In this document: piece by piece, positions 1 to 5,512 of the stretch
Position numbering within the stretch: position 1 is the first letter of the stretch
Layout: each line of letters begins with the position of its first letter
Virus record (IMG/VR): IMGVR_UViG_3300048921_000167
Coordinates: 1-25,408 of that record
Direction: 5' to 3' (one strand)
Source: a virus
Length of the DNA stretch: 25,408 bases
Position numbers and translations under genes: made by a program
The notes under the pieces: generated by a model
The model's database searches: none
Seen by the model: only the letters and a program-made list of their open reading frames with translations
Told to the model about the DNA's origin: nothing

Positions 1-256
1 CGATCGTGTGAACCTCGCAGTCCAGAAACACGTGCTGCGCCCACGCCATGCCCTTGCGGTCGTTCAGGATCGTGTGCATGAACGACTGCTTGCGTGACTC
101 CGGCCAGTTAGCCATCGCCTCGAGCAGCTCGTCGAACGTCACCGATTCGATCTCGGCTTGAAGGTGTTCAGAATCGCGCAGGTCAGCCATGTCGATTGCC
201 TCTTGCATCACTTCGTAATTGCGCTCTGCGAGCGTGGTGGTTTGGGTCGGGGTCAT
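1..256 (-). CDS. Hypothetical early phage protein (partial, runs off left edge)
   Basis: Leftward reading frame starting with ATG at 256 and open to base 1, so at least 85 residues with the C-terminus missing. It begins MTPTQTTTLAERNYEVMQEA and is acidic and probably helical. I do not recognise the family. It starts 1 nt after the stop of the upstream gene (TGA A ATG), so it belongs to the leftward operon transcribed from PL at about 874-902 and is probably translationally coupled. In lambda-like phages this position holds early accessory, recombination or host-interaction genes. No domain here points to one of these. Confidence 0.7.
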   Translation of the reverse strand, partial: MTPTQTTTLAERNYEVMQEAIDMADLRDSEHLQAEIESVTFDELLEAMANWPESRKQSFMHTILNDRKGMAWAQHVFLDCEVHTI

Positions 257-257
257 T

Positions 258-473
258 TCAGGCATCCCTGGCACGAAGCATGGCGTCGGCTACTTCATAG
301 GCGCGCATCCCAATTTCTTCTATTCCACATCCCCATGTATCGGCATGCGTGCATATCCCCTGCATTGCCTTAGCTGCTAAGTAATCGCGCAGCGACATTC
401 CCAAGTTGATAAAAGGGGTCTCGTTTAAGTCGCCACACCACGGGAATGCGTGAATGGGTCTATCGTCTTTCAT
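258..473 (-). CDS. Small hypothetical phage protein with GMSLRDYLAAKAMQG motif
   Basis: 71 residues, leftward, third gene of the PL operon. I chose ATG at 473 (MKDDRPIHAFPW) rather than the upstream in-frame ATG because it lies 1 nt after the stop of the preceding gene (TGA C ATG). The central GMSLRDYLAAKAMQG and the C-terminal ending AYEVADAMLRARDA form a pattern I know from many small phage and prophage proteins of unknown function. That pattern is family recognition from memory, not a search. It has no signal peptide, membrane segment or catalytic motif. It is probably a cytoplasmic early protein; function unknown. Confidence 0.7.
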   Translation of the reverse strand: MKDDRPIHAFPWCGDLNETPFINLGMSLRDYLAAKAMQGICTHADTWGCGIEEIGMRAYEVADAMLRARDA

Positions 474-474
474 G

Positions 475-612
475 TCAGCACCACACGACGTTGGAGTAGT
501 CCACCGTCCGCACATAGCCGCCATCGTTGTATTCCATGTAGGCGTGCGAAAGGATGATCAGGACCGTGTGAACCGGGCCGCGGCTGCGTAGGAAGTCGCT
601 GCAGAAGCTCAT
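475..612 (-). CDS. Very small hypothetical early protein
   Basis: 45 residues, leftward. Upstream in-frame starts exist up to 672, but I chose ATG at 612 because it overlaps the stop of the preceding gene in an ATGA arrangement, which this phage uses repeatedly. The sequence begins MSFCSDFLRSRG and ends DYSNVVWC, with a short hydrophobic stretch (HTVLIILSHAY) that is too short to be a clear membrane helix. I do not recognise the family. The coupled position between two better-supported genes is the main argument that it is real. Confidence 0.5.
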   Translation of the reverse strand: MSFCSDFLRSRGPVHTVLIILSHAYMEYNDGGYVRTVDYSNVVWC

Positions 613-827
613 GACAGGGCTCCGGCTGCTTCGCTTTGGTCGATACAGCCATCGTTGATCCAGCCCCAGCATTCGTGCGCGTCGAGCGTCGCGATCACTT
701 CGCCATCGAGCGAAATGTCTTTGCTGTACAGGCGGCGGGAAGACGCTACGGTGAAGCCAAGTTCTGCCAGGGTCTGGTTGAGCGTTAGTCCCTTGGCGAG
801 GGCCGACTTGATCAATTCAGGAGCCAT
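609..827 (-). CDS. Hypothetical early protein, first gene of the PL operon
   Basis: 72 residues, leftward, starting with ATG at 827 (MAPELIKSALAKGLTLNQTL). A GAGAGG ribosome-binding site lies about 8 nt before the ATG. It is the first gene after PL, with an untranslated leader of roughly 40 nt. The N-terminal half (SALAKGLTLNQTLAELGF) could form two helices and may be DNA-binding, but no clear helix-turn-helix is visible. The C-terminal half is acidic. First genes of PL operons are made early and under repressor control. I do not recognise the family. Confidence 0.65.
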   Translation of the reverse strand: MAPELIKSALAKGLTLNQTLAELGFTVASSRRLYSKDISLDGEVIATLDAHECWGWINDGCIDQSEAAGALS

Positions 828-873
828 TTCGTTTGCCTCTCGTGGGGTGTCGCTTGCTGCGACTGTTGAAGCA

Positions 874-902
874 ATATTAGGATGCTATTGAACAGACGTC
901 AA
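874..902 (-). promoter_or_regulatory. Leftward early promoter PL
   Basis: Read leftward, -35 TTGACG (902-897), a 17-bp spacer and -10 TAATAT (879-874). Both boxes match the sigma70 consensus in 5 or more of 6 positions. Two operator palindromes sit on it, one over the -10 and spacer and one touching the -35, in the same geometry as at PR. Confidence 0.8.
876..889. promoter_or_regulatory. Operator OL1 (over the PL -10 box)
   Basis: ATTAGGATGCTATT, an imperfect palindrome AWWAG-N4-CTWWT. The same 14 bp recur exactly at 1578-1591 at PR. The sequence shows the repeat and its overlap with PL; repressor or Cro binding is inferred. Confidence 0.75.
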
Positions 903-914
903 TAGGAAACTTAT
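901..914. promoter_or_regulatory. Operator OL2 (at the PL -35 box)
   Basis: AATAGGAAACTTAT, matching AWWAG-N4-CTWWT in both half-sites. It starts 25 bp from OL1 and overlaps the PL -35 box by 2 bp, as the upstream operator does at PR. Confidence 0.7.
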
Positions 915-993
915 AAAAAGGCGTAAGATTGTTCGGGCCACCACAAAAAGCGGTGCGCTCCCCGAATGGGCGGGATCAACCGAGGGCCAAAAT

Positions 994-1209
994 ATGGAAG
1001 ACGAGGAATGCTCCTGCCGGCAGAAATACGAGGCTGCCGTCAGGATGTTTGAGAAGGAGGTGACTCAGTGGGCGCGGGCGAGTGCCGCGCTCGAAAAGGA
1101 GGGGGCTAGAGGGTTTGTGCCTGGTCCTATTTTCCCAATGCCGCCAGTTTTTCAGCGAGCGTGCTGGCAGCCGTGTCGAGGAGACGCAGCGTTACTTGCG
1201 ACCCATTAG
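994..1209 (+). CDS. Possible small hypothetical protein facing the repressor gene
   Basis: 71 residues, rightward, ATG at 994 with a CGAGGG stretch about 9 nt upstream. The first 40 residues are charged and helical (CSCRQKYEAAVRMFEKEV, then ASAALEKEG) and look like a real protein. The last 28 residues are antisense to the 3' end of the repressor gene (from 1127) and look like shadow sequence. A possible rightward promoter lies upstream (TTGAAC 888-893, TATAAA 912-917), inside the PL operators. It may be a short accessory gene, a truncated remnant or a chance ORF. I do not recognise it. Confidence 0.35.
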   Translation: MEDEECSCRQKYEAAVRMFEKEVTQWARASAALEKEGARGFVPGPIFPMPPVFQRACWQPCRGDAALLATH

Positions 1210-1528
1210 AGTCGCGGAAAACAACCAGCACTATGCCTTCCCGATCCGGGTCGGCAATCGCTGCGATGGTGTCTTCAATCATGGGAGGGTAGTGCAGGGA
1301 CATAGGTGCATTGATCTCGCGCCTCTTCTTCTGCCCCTTCCCGTTTTCAAGCCAGTCAGACTCCACTTCCAGGGCGCGGGCTATGGCGTTAAGGAACGCT
1401 GAGCCCTTGTTGATGCCCTTTTCCATTTGGGAAATCAGCCCCTGAGTCACGCCGGCCCGGCGGGCCAGTTCCTCCTGGGACCACTTTTTGTCTTTCCGCT
1501 CGTTGCGGATCCGTTCGCCGAAGTTCAT
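1127..1528 (-). CDS. XRE-family phage repressor (CI-like)
   Basis: 133 residues, leftward. I chose ATG at 1528 (MNFGERIRNERKDKKWSQEE) because the longer version would run back through the PR operators. Residues about 1-65 are a typical XRE helix-turn-helix with the WSQEELARRAGVTQGLISQMEKG core and the family ending ALEVESDWLENG. The remaining roughly 65 residues are a short domain lacking the Ala-Gly cleavage site and Ser/Lys dyad of LexA/CI-type S24 peptidases. It lies between PL and PR and opposite cro, the place of cI in lambdoid phages. It should bind the AWWAG-N4-CTWWT operators and hold lysogeny. The missing peptidase domain makes RecA-driven self-cleavage unlikely. Its own promoter (PRM) is probably within 1545-1585 but is weak to the eye. 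Confidence 0.85.
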   Translation of the reverse strand: MNFGERIRNERKDKKWSQEELARRAGVTQGLISQMEKGINKGSAFLNAIARALEVESDWLENGKGQKKRREINAPMSLHYPPMIEDTIAAIADPDREGIVLVVFRDSNGSQVTLRLLDTAASTLAEKLAALGK

Positions 1529-1553
1529 GGCTTCGAGTTTATTAGGAAGCTCT

Positions 1554-1567
1554 ATAAGATTGCTATT
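1554..1567. promoter_or_regulatory. Operator OR2 (at the PR -35 box)
   Basis: ATAAGATTGCTATT fits AWWAG-N4-CTWWT in both half-sites. It overlaps the PR -35 by 2 bp and ends 26 bp before the repressor start codon, so a bound repressor could block PR and also touch the repressor's own promoter. Confidence 0.7.
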
Positions 1568-1593
1568 GACATTGATCATTAGGATGCTATTAT
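1566..1593 (+). promoter_or_regulatory. Rightward early promoter PR
   Basis: Perfect -35 TTGACA (1566-1571), 16-bp spacer and -10 TATTAT (1588-1593), directly upstream of the cro-like gene. Operators cover the -10/spacer and the edge of the -35. It should drive the whole rightward early operon. Confidence 0.85.
1578..1591. promoter_or_regulatory. Operator OR1 (over the PR spacer and -10)
   Basis: ATTAGGATGCTATT, identical to OL1 at 876-889. It starts 24 bp from OR2. A weaker overlapping palindrome, ATTATTTGGCTAAT at 1589-1602, could be a third site. Confidence 0.75.
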
Positions 1594-1618
1594 TTGGCTA
1601 ATTATTAGGAGGAAAGAC

Positions 1619-1831
1619 GTGGACTGGAAAAAACTCATCTCCGAGCTGCTCGAGAGCGGCATGACCCAAACGTCCATCGGCGAGCACATCGGCGTGACCC
1701 AAGGTGCCATCTCTCAGGTCCTGAGCGAGCGAGCGGGATCCCGTCGTGGCTTCAAGTGGGAGACCGGTCAAAAGCTCATTGCCCTTCACAAAACGCGTAC
1801 TTCATCGGCCAAAGAGCCGGCCGACGCGTAA
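1619..1831 (+). CDS. cro: Cro-like helix-turn-helix regulator
   Basis: 70 residues, starting with GTG at 1619 behind a strong AGGAGGA (1607-1613). The sequence contains a compact helix-turn-helix: LLESGMTQTSIGEHIGVTQG followed by the recognition helix AISQVLSERAG at about residues 15-40. Small size, first place after PR and divergence from the repressor gene are the hallmarks of Cro. It should bind the same operators as the repressor, shutting repressor synthesis and later damping early transcription. The C-terminal tail (TSSAKEPADA) is probably disordered. The role is inferred from position and fold; the operator preference cannot be read from sequence. Confidence 0.85.
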   Translation: MDWKKLISELLESGMTQTSIGEHIGVTQGAISQVLSERAGSRRGFKWETGQKLIALHKTRTSSAKEPADA

Positions 1832-1858
1832 CAACCAAAAACAACTACGGGGTTCACC

Positions 1859-2161
1859 GTGAACACAGTTTCAGCGGCATCGAATGAACGCGCACGCAAG
1901 TTCGCGTCCCTCGTGTTGCAGCGGCTTACAGCCGTCGGACAGAACAAAGTTGCTGACGAGATCGGGGTTTCAGCAGCGACCGTGTCGCGCTGGACGAGCG
2001 AGGACTTGGAACGCGCCTGCTTGATCTTGGCCACCGTAGGGCTGAAGGTCGTTCCTCTCGATATGCAGTGCTTCCCACCTCGCAAGGTCGCAATCCTGAT
2101 GGAGCTTGCGCGGGATCACTTGAACCAGATGGAAAACGTCGAGCAATTGACGTGGGAGTAA
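1859..2161 (+). CDS. cII: CII-like transcriptional activator
   Basis: 100 residues from GTG at 1859, 27 bp after cro. It resembles lambda CII in length, position and plan: an N-terminal helix with RARKFASLVLQRLTAVGQ, then a helix-turn-helix NKVADEIGVSAATVSRWTSE (about residues 28-47) matching the CII pattern of T-x-A-x-x-V-G-V-x-x-x-x-I-S-R-W. A further helical segment follows, where CII forms its tetramer. In lambda CII activates the promoters for repressor establishment and integrase. I looked for the CII site TTGC-N6-TTGC in the expected leftward orientation near its start and did not find one, so its targets are unknown here. Confidence 0.75.
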   Translation: MNTVSAASNERARKFASLVLQRLTAVGQNKVADEIGVSAATVSRWTSEDLERACLILATVGLKVVPLDMQCFPPRKVAILMELARDHLNQMENVEQLTWE

Positions 2162-2167
2162 GCGGCT

Positions 2168-2971
2168 ATGGCCGGTGACTGGATCAAAATGCGAACAGAC
2201 CTTTCCGAAGACCCCGCAGTTATCGCTGTGGCTGCGCGATTGAACATCGACGAATTTAGTGTCGTCGGACGCTTGCATCGAATTTGGAGCTGGGCCGACA
2301 GCCAGTTGCGCGATGGGTATGCATACGGCATCACCCTCAAGTGGATCGATCGATACGTCCATCTCGATGGCTTCTCGAATGCCCTTCTCGATGTCGGCTG
2401 GCTCGGGAAAATAGAGAACGAAACCCTTCCCGAATCGGGAAACATTGGCCTTCTCGAAGGGAACGCTAATCTTCTCGATCGAGAAGAAATCGAGAAAGGT
2501 TTCGAGAAAATCGAGAAGGGCGTGTTCTTCCCGAATTTCGACAGACACAACGGTGAAACAGCGAAAACGCGTGCCGTAAAGACAAAAAACAAGCAGAACT
2601 CACGGGCAACCAACGGCCAATTCGCACTTCTCGAAGGTGATCTTCTCGATGGAGACAAAACGGGGACTAGAGAAGAGAAGAGAAGAGAAGAGAAGTACAA
2701 CCCCCAGGTGGCTTTCTCGATTTTCTGGAAATCCTATCCACGGAAGGATTCGAAGGTCCCTGCCGAGAAGGCTTTTGCCAAAGTCGCAACTTCGTTTGAA
2801 GTGTTCGACGCGATCATGGCCGGCGTCGAACGCGCGAAACAGTATGACCAGTGGCGCAAAGACCACGGCCAGTTCATCCCCTACGCATCGTCCTGGCTGA
2901 ATCAACGTCGCTGGGAAGATGACATTGACGAGCCCACCACGCACGACAATCCCTTTGCGGAGGCCCTATGA
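2168..2971 (+). CDS. O-like phage replication initiator containing the probable origin
   Basis: 267 residues, ATG at 2168. Residues about 1-85 (GDWIKMRTDLSEDPAVIAVA, HRIWSWADSQ, GFSNALLDVGWL) form the winged-helix type DNA-binding domain seen in phage replisome organisers. Residues about 95-180 are low-complexity, charged and encoded by the repeated CTTCTCGAWG iterons and an AGAAG tandem repeat. The C-terminal domain (FSIFWKSYPRKDSKVPAEKA and QFIPYASSWLNQRRWEDD) is the DnaT/O-type domain that contacts the helicase or its loader. The gene lies just upstream of a DnaB-type helicase, in the place of lambda O. As in lambda, the origin appears to lie inside the gene. The family is clear; the iteron-binding role is inferred. 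Confidence 0.82.
   Translation: MAGDWIKMRTDLSEDPAVIAVAARLNIDEFSVVGRLHRIWSWADSQLRDGYAYGITLKWIDRYVHLDGFSNALLDVGWLGKIENETLPESGNIGLLEGNANLLDREEIEKGFEKIEKGVFFPNFDRHNGETAKTRAVKTKNKQNSRATNGQFALLEGDLLDGDKTGTREEKRREEKYNPQVAFSIFWKSYPRKDSKVPAEKAFAKVATSFEVFDAIMAGVERAKQYDQWRKDHGQFIPYASSWLNQRRWEDDIDEPTTHDNPFAEAL
2361..2721. repeat. Iteron array, probable replication origin inside the O-like gene
   Basis: A 10-bp unit, CTTCTCGAWG, recurs in both orientations. Near-exact forward copies start at 2371, 2384, 2450, 2471, 2627, 2642 and 2712. Inverted copies lie at 2479-2486, 2489-2498, 2501-2510 and 2510-2518. One-mismatch variants (CTTCCCGAAT) lie at 2426 and 2527. A perfect 16-bp palindrome, CTTCTCGATCGAGAAG, is at 2471-2486. 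A purine-rich, AT-richer stretch at about 2565-2600 and the AGAAG repeat follow. This recalls lambda ori, where iterons in gene O sit beside an easily melted purine-rich tract. Confidence 0.7.
2671..2695 (+). repeat. Pentanucleotide tandem repeat (AGAAG)5
   Basis: Five perfect direct copies of AGAAG in frame within the O-like gene, encoding part of the charged linker TREEKRREEKY. The unit is not a multiple of three, so gain or loss of one copy would shift the frame ahead of the C-terminal domain. It also gives a strictly purine strand next to the iterons. Confidence 0.9.
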
Positions 2972-3489
2972 GCCGTCTCCCGCGCAATGGCGAAAACCTG
3001 CTGAACATGCGCCGAGAAGGCAACAAGCCCGAAGGCGTGACGCTCGTGTCGTTCGTTGGAAGCCTGCCGCACTCGAATTTCACGGTCTATGCAGAACCTG
3101 GTGATGCATGCGACTGGACCCCGCTGGCAGGACTCGAGATCGAGGTGCTGGTCAACGCATCAATGCCCATGCCGACGGTCTTGCGACAGTTGTCCGCAAT
3201 TGCCAGTGCCGCACCTGAGCACATGGTCCTGACATACGTCGAAGGCCCACGCATCGACTGCGGACAGGCGCGGTATTCGTTGCAGGCCTTCAACCCGAAT
3301 ACCGGCCGCATGCTCTTCGACTGGTTCCCGATGGCGATTGGTCCGTCTCACCTTGCCGACGCTTCGAAGATCGAGAAGCGCCTCTGGCGCGCGCTCGACA
3401 ACGAAATCCCGATCCCTTTCGATGCGTCTGAAAAGCGCCTCGTCAACCGCATGAACAAGGAGCTTGGCCGTGGCGCAAGTAATCGCTGA
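2968..3489 (+). CDS. Hypothetical early phage protein
   Basis: 173 residues, ATG at 2968 in an ATGA overlap with the O-like gene, so it is co-translated with it. It lies between initiator and helicase, where lambda carries the helicase loader P, but I see no AAA or loader motif. The sequence is mixed alpha/beta with a conserved-looking middle (HMVLTYVEGPRIDCGQARYS) and a basic C-terminus (KRLVNRMNKELGRGASNR). It has no signal peptide or membrane helix. I do not recognise the family; a role in replication is only suggested by position. Confidence 0.7.
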   Translation: MSRLPRNGENLLNMRREGNKPEGVTLVSFVGSLPHSNFTVYAEPGDACDWTPLAGLEIEVLVNASMPMPTVLRQLSAIASAAPEHMVLTYVEGPRIDCGQARYSLQAFNPNTGRMLFDWFPMAIGPSHLADASKIEKRLWRALDNEIPIPFDASEKRLVNRMNKELGRGASNR

Positions 3490-4456
3490 CACCGTCGATT
3501 TTGATGCTTACCTGACCGACGATGATGACGGTCGCGCCAAGGTGCGCCCCGCGTCCGAGTTCACCGACGATGTCGTGAAGCTGATTCACGGCGAGTCGGA
3601 AGAGGCAGCGGGGCATAAAACCCCGTGGCCGAAAGTCGAAAACCGGCTTATGTTCCGCCCGGGCGAGGTGAGCCTCTGGGCTGGCGTCAACGGGCATGGA
3701 AAGTCCGGAACGCTCGGATACGTGATTCTCGACATGCTGACGCAGGGCGCCAAGGCGTGCATTGCTTCGCTCGAAATGATCCCTGCCGCAACGATGGGCC
3801 GGATGTGCCGACAGGCAGCAGCCGGCAACATGCCCACCATCGAATACATCGAGAAATTCCATCGCTGGACGGACGGCAAGCTTTGGCTTTACGCACACCA
3901 GGGCCAGGTGCACGGCGACCGAATGATTGCCGTCGCGCGTTACTGTCGCAAGGAGCTGGGCGTCGATCACATCGTCATCGACAGCCTCATGAAATGCGGC
4001 CTCGCCCCGGACGATTACACCGGCCAGAAGAATTTTGTCGATGCGCTGTGCTCGCTCGCGCGCGATACAGGCCTGCACATCCACCTTGTCCACCACATCC
4101 GCAAGGGCGACACCGAGAAAGCCGCGCCGGACAAGTTCGACATCAAGGGCGCGGGTGAGATCACCGACCTCGTGGACAACGTTCTGATCGTCTTCCGAAA
4201 CAAGCGCAAGGAAGCGGACGTGGTCAAAGCTTCTCGCGAGAAGGATCCGGACAAGCGCGCCGAAGCGTTGCAGAAGCTCGACGGCCAGGGTGACAACATC
4301 ATCATCTGCGACAAGCAGCGCCATTTCACGTGGGAAGGATCCATCAACCTGTTCTTCGACAAGGACAGCCAGCAGTTGCGTGAACACCACAACTCGCCGA
4401 AGCAGTACATCGATTTTGCCTCTGGCCAATGGAAGACCGAATGGAGACGCACATGA
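3470..4456 (+). CDS. DnaB-type replicative helicase / RecA-fold ATPase
   Basis: 328 residues from GTG at 3470. An in-frame TTG at 3464 is possible, but AAGGAG at 3457-3462 is correctly spaced only for the GTG. The RecA-like core has a Walker A (GVNGHGKS, residues 72-79), the SLEM motif with probable catalytic Glu102, Walker B IVIDSL with Asp171, and a later LVHHIRKG histidine motif as in DnaB and T7 gp4/Twinkle helicases. The N-terminal 60 residues show no DnaB N-domain or primase, so it is a core-only version. It should unwind DNA at the origin in the O-like gene. It overlaps the upstream gene by 20 bp and the next by 4 bp. Confidence 0.85.
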   Translation: MAQVIADTVDFDAYLTDDDDGRAKVRPASEFTDDVVKLIHGESEEAAGHKTPWPKVENRLMFRPGEVSLWAGVNGHGKSGTLGYVILDMLTQGAKACIASLEMIPAATMGRMCRQAAAGNMPTIEYIEKFHRWTDGKLWLYAHQGQVHGDRMIAVARYCRKELGVDHIVIDSLMKCGLAPDDYTGQKNFVDALCSLARDTGLHIHLVHHIRKGDTEKAAPDKFDIKGAGEITDLVDNVLIVFRNKRKEADVVKASREKDPDKRAEALQKLDGQGDNIIICDKQRHFTWEGSINLFFDKDSQQLREHHNSPKQYIDFASGQWKTEWRRT

Positions 4457-4533
4457 CCGACAGCTTCGACGCTCTGTGGTACGCCCTCGGCATTCGCCGC
4501 CGCGACTGGACACCCGCCAAGGGGACGAAATGA
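4453..4533 (+). CDS. Tiny hypothetical protein in the coupled early operon
   Basis: 26 residues (MTDSFDALWYALGIRRRDWT then PAKGTK). The start makes an ATGA overlap with the helicase stop, and the stop makes an ATGA overlap with the next start, so it fills an exact slot in the chain of coupled genes. That tight fit at both ends is the main evidence that it is translated. It may be only a ribosome relay to the next gene. No family recognised. Confidence 0.5.
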   Translation: MTDSFDALWYALGIRRRDWTPAKGTK

Positions 4534-4724
4534 GCACCGTTATCGCGCGCGCCAGCGAGACCGATCTCGAGTCTCGAGCCCTGCGCATGCTCACCGACGA
4601 CCAGGCCATGGCGAGCTTCGTACGCTGGCGCACGGGATGTGGCGCTGTCGTCGCGCCCTCGCTGCATGAGCCGGTGAGCGTAGAGGCGTACGTAGATCTG
4701 ATCTTTCAAAAGGTGCCAGCGTGA
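4530..4724 (+). CDS. Small hypothetical early protein
   Basis: 64 residues, beginning MSTVIARASETDLESRALRM. I chose ATG at 4530 because it overlaps the preceding tiny ORF by 4 bp (ATGA); the longer in-frame extension upstream reads as shadow of the helicase. The protein ends VEAYVDLIFQKVPA and its stop overlaps the next gene's GTG start. It is mainly helical and cytoplasmic. No family recognised. Confidence 0.6.
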   Translation: MSTVIARASETDLESRALRMLTDDQAMASFVRWRTGCGAVVAPSLHEPVSVEAYVDLIFQKVPA

Positions 4725-5008
4725 CCATCGAATCGACTTTGAGCGAACGCCACGCCCGCTATGGGCGCTTCTCGGAGCACGCCGTCATTGCCCAAGGCCT
4801 TCAGGACGTGATGCGCGCATCCGCTGGTTGGGGACGCCTCGCCTTCGATCAAAAGCAGGCATTGACAACGATATCCGACAAGATCGCACGGATGCTCAAC
4901 GGCGACCCGGATTATGCGGATAACTGGCACGACATCATCGGTTACGCAAAACTTGTGGAGGATCGATTGCTTAAGCGAGGCCTTCATGCGGGGCAGGAGA
5001 CGTCATGA
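4721..5008 (+). CDS. DUF6378-like phage protein
   Basis: 95 residues starting with GTG at 4721 in a GTGA overlap with the upstream stop. The layout RHARYGRFSEHAVIAQGLQD, then LAFDQKQALTTISDKIARML, then GDPDYADNWHDIIGYAKLVE is the pattern I know for a widespread family of phage proteins (DUF6378 type), with the conserved GDPxxADxWxDIxGYAKL core. The family's function is not established; it is common in early or replication regions. The D/H-containing helices recall small all-alpha nucleotide pyrophosphohydrolases, but I would not claim that activity. The name comes from memory and should be confirmed by a profile search. Confidence 0.75.
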   Translation: MTIESTLSERHARYGRFSEHAVIAQGLQDVMRASAGWGRLAFDQKQALTTISDKIARMLNGDPDYADNWHDIIGYAKLVEDRLLKRGLHAGQETS

Positions 5009-5487
5009 ACAGCATCCGCATCGTCCTGCCATATCCGATATCGGCCAATCGCTACTGGCGTCCTGTGCGCCTAGGTACGCGCATTACGATCGTCCCGACC
5101 AAAGAGGCGAAGCAGTACAAGGCCGATGTCATCTACGCCTGTCGCAGCGCCGGCATCAAGCCAATCTCCGGCCGCGTTTGCGTTCATATCGATCTGTTCC
5201 CGCAGCGTCCGCTCGATTGGCAGAAGCGCATGCGCAAGGACGGCGCGGCGTGGGATGACACCGTCCGCTGCCTCGATATCGACAACGCCCGCAAGGTCGT
5301 CTACGACGCGCTCAAGGGCGTCGCGTTCGACGATGACGCTTGGATCTGGAGCGACAGCGCGGACCGCTGCGAGCCCGATGGAGACGCGCGGATCGTGGTG
5401 CACATCACGGCTATGCAACCTTGCGTTGCGCAGCCATCACTCGATCTGCCCGAGCCCGCGCGTGTGGCCGATCCGCTTGACCTGTAG
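5005..5487 (+). CDS. rusA: RusA-family Holliday junction resolvase
   Basis: 160 residues, ATG at 5005 overlapping the upstream stop (ATGA). The N-terminus (IVLPYPISANRYWR) is the RusA opening pattern. The acidic metal-binding core is present as CLDIDNARKVVYDALKG with Asp91, Asp93, Lys97 and Asp101, followed by VAFDDD at 106-111. These correspond to the D-x-DN...K...D and DD motifs of E. coli RusA. It is longer than E. coli RusA (120 aa) because of a basic loop before the core (QKRMRKDGAAWDD) and a Pro-rich tail. RusA dimers cut four-way junctions symmetrically; in a phage this resolves replication and recombination intermediates before packaging. Confidence 0.9.
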   Translation: MNSIRIVLPYPISANRYWRPVRLGTRITIVPTKEAKQYKADVIYACRSAGIKPISGRVCVHIDLFPQRPLDWQKRMRKDGAAWDDTVRCLDIDNARKVVYDALKGVAFDDDAWIWSDSADRCEPDGDARIVVHITAMQPCVAQPSLDLPEPARVADPLDL

Positions 5488-5512
5488 CACCTCAAACCAC
5501 CAGGAGAAGGAA

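Noticed and set aside
1541-1554. ATTAGGAAGCTCTA as a fifth operator
   Set aside because: Only one half-site fits AWWAG-N4-CTWWT; it directly abuts OR2 and is better regarded as chance or a degenerate remnant.
1832-1858. Possible nut-like or rho-loading site in the A/C-rich spacer after cro
   Set aside because: It is C/A-rich and unstructured but has no boxA/boxB pattern, and no N-like gene is visible in the window.
1916-1929. TTGC-N6-TTAC resembling a CII binding site
   Set aside because: One mismatch, on the plus strand inside the CII-like gene itself and in the wrong orientation for a repressor-establishment promoter; likely chance.
3443-4633. A 396-codon minus-strand ORF opposite the helicase gene
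   Set aside because: The plus strand encodes clear Walker A and B motifs here; the antisense frame is a by-product of GC-rich third positions.
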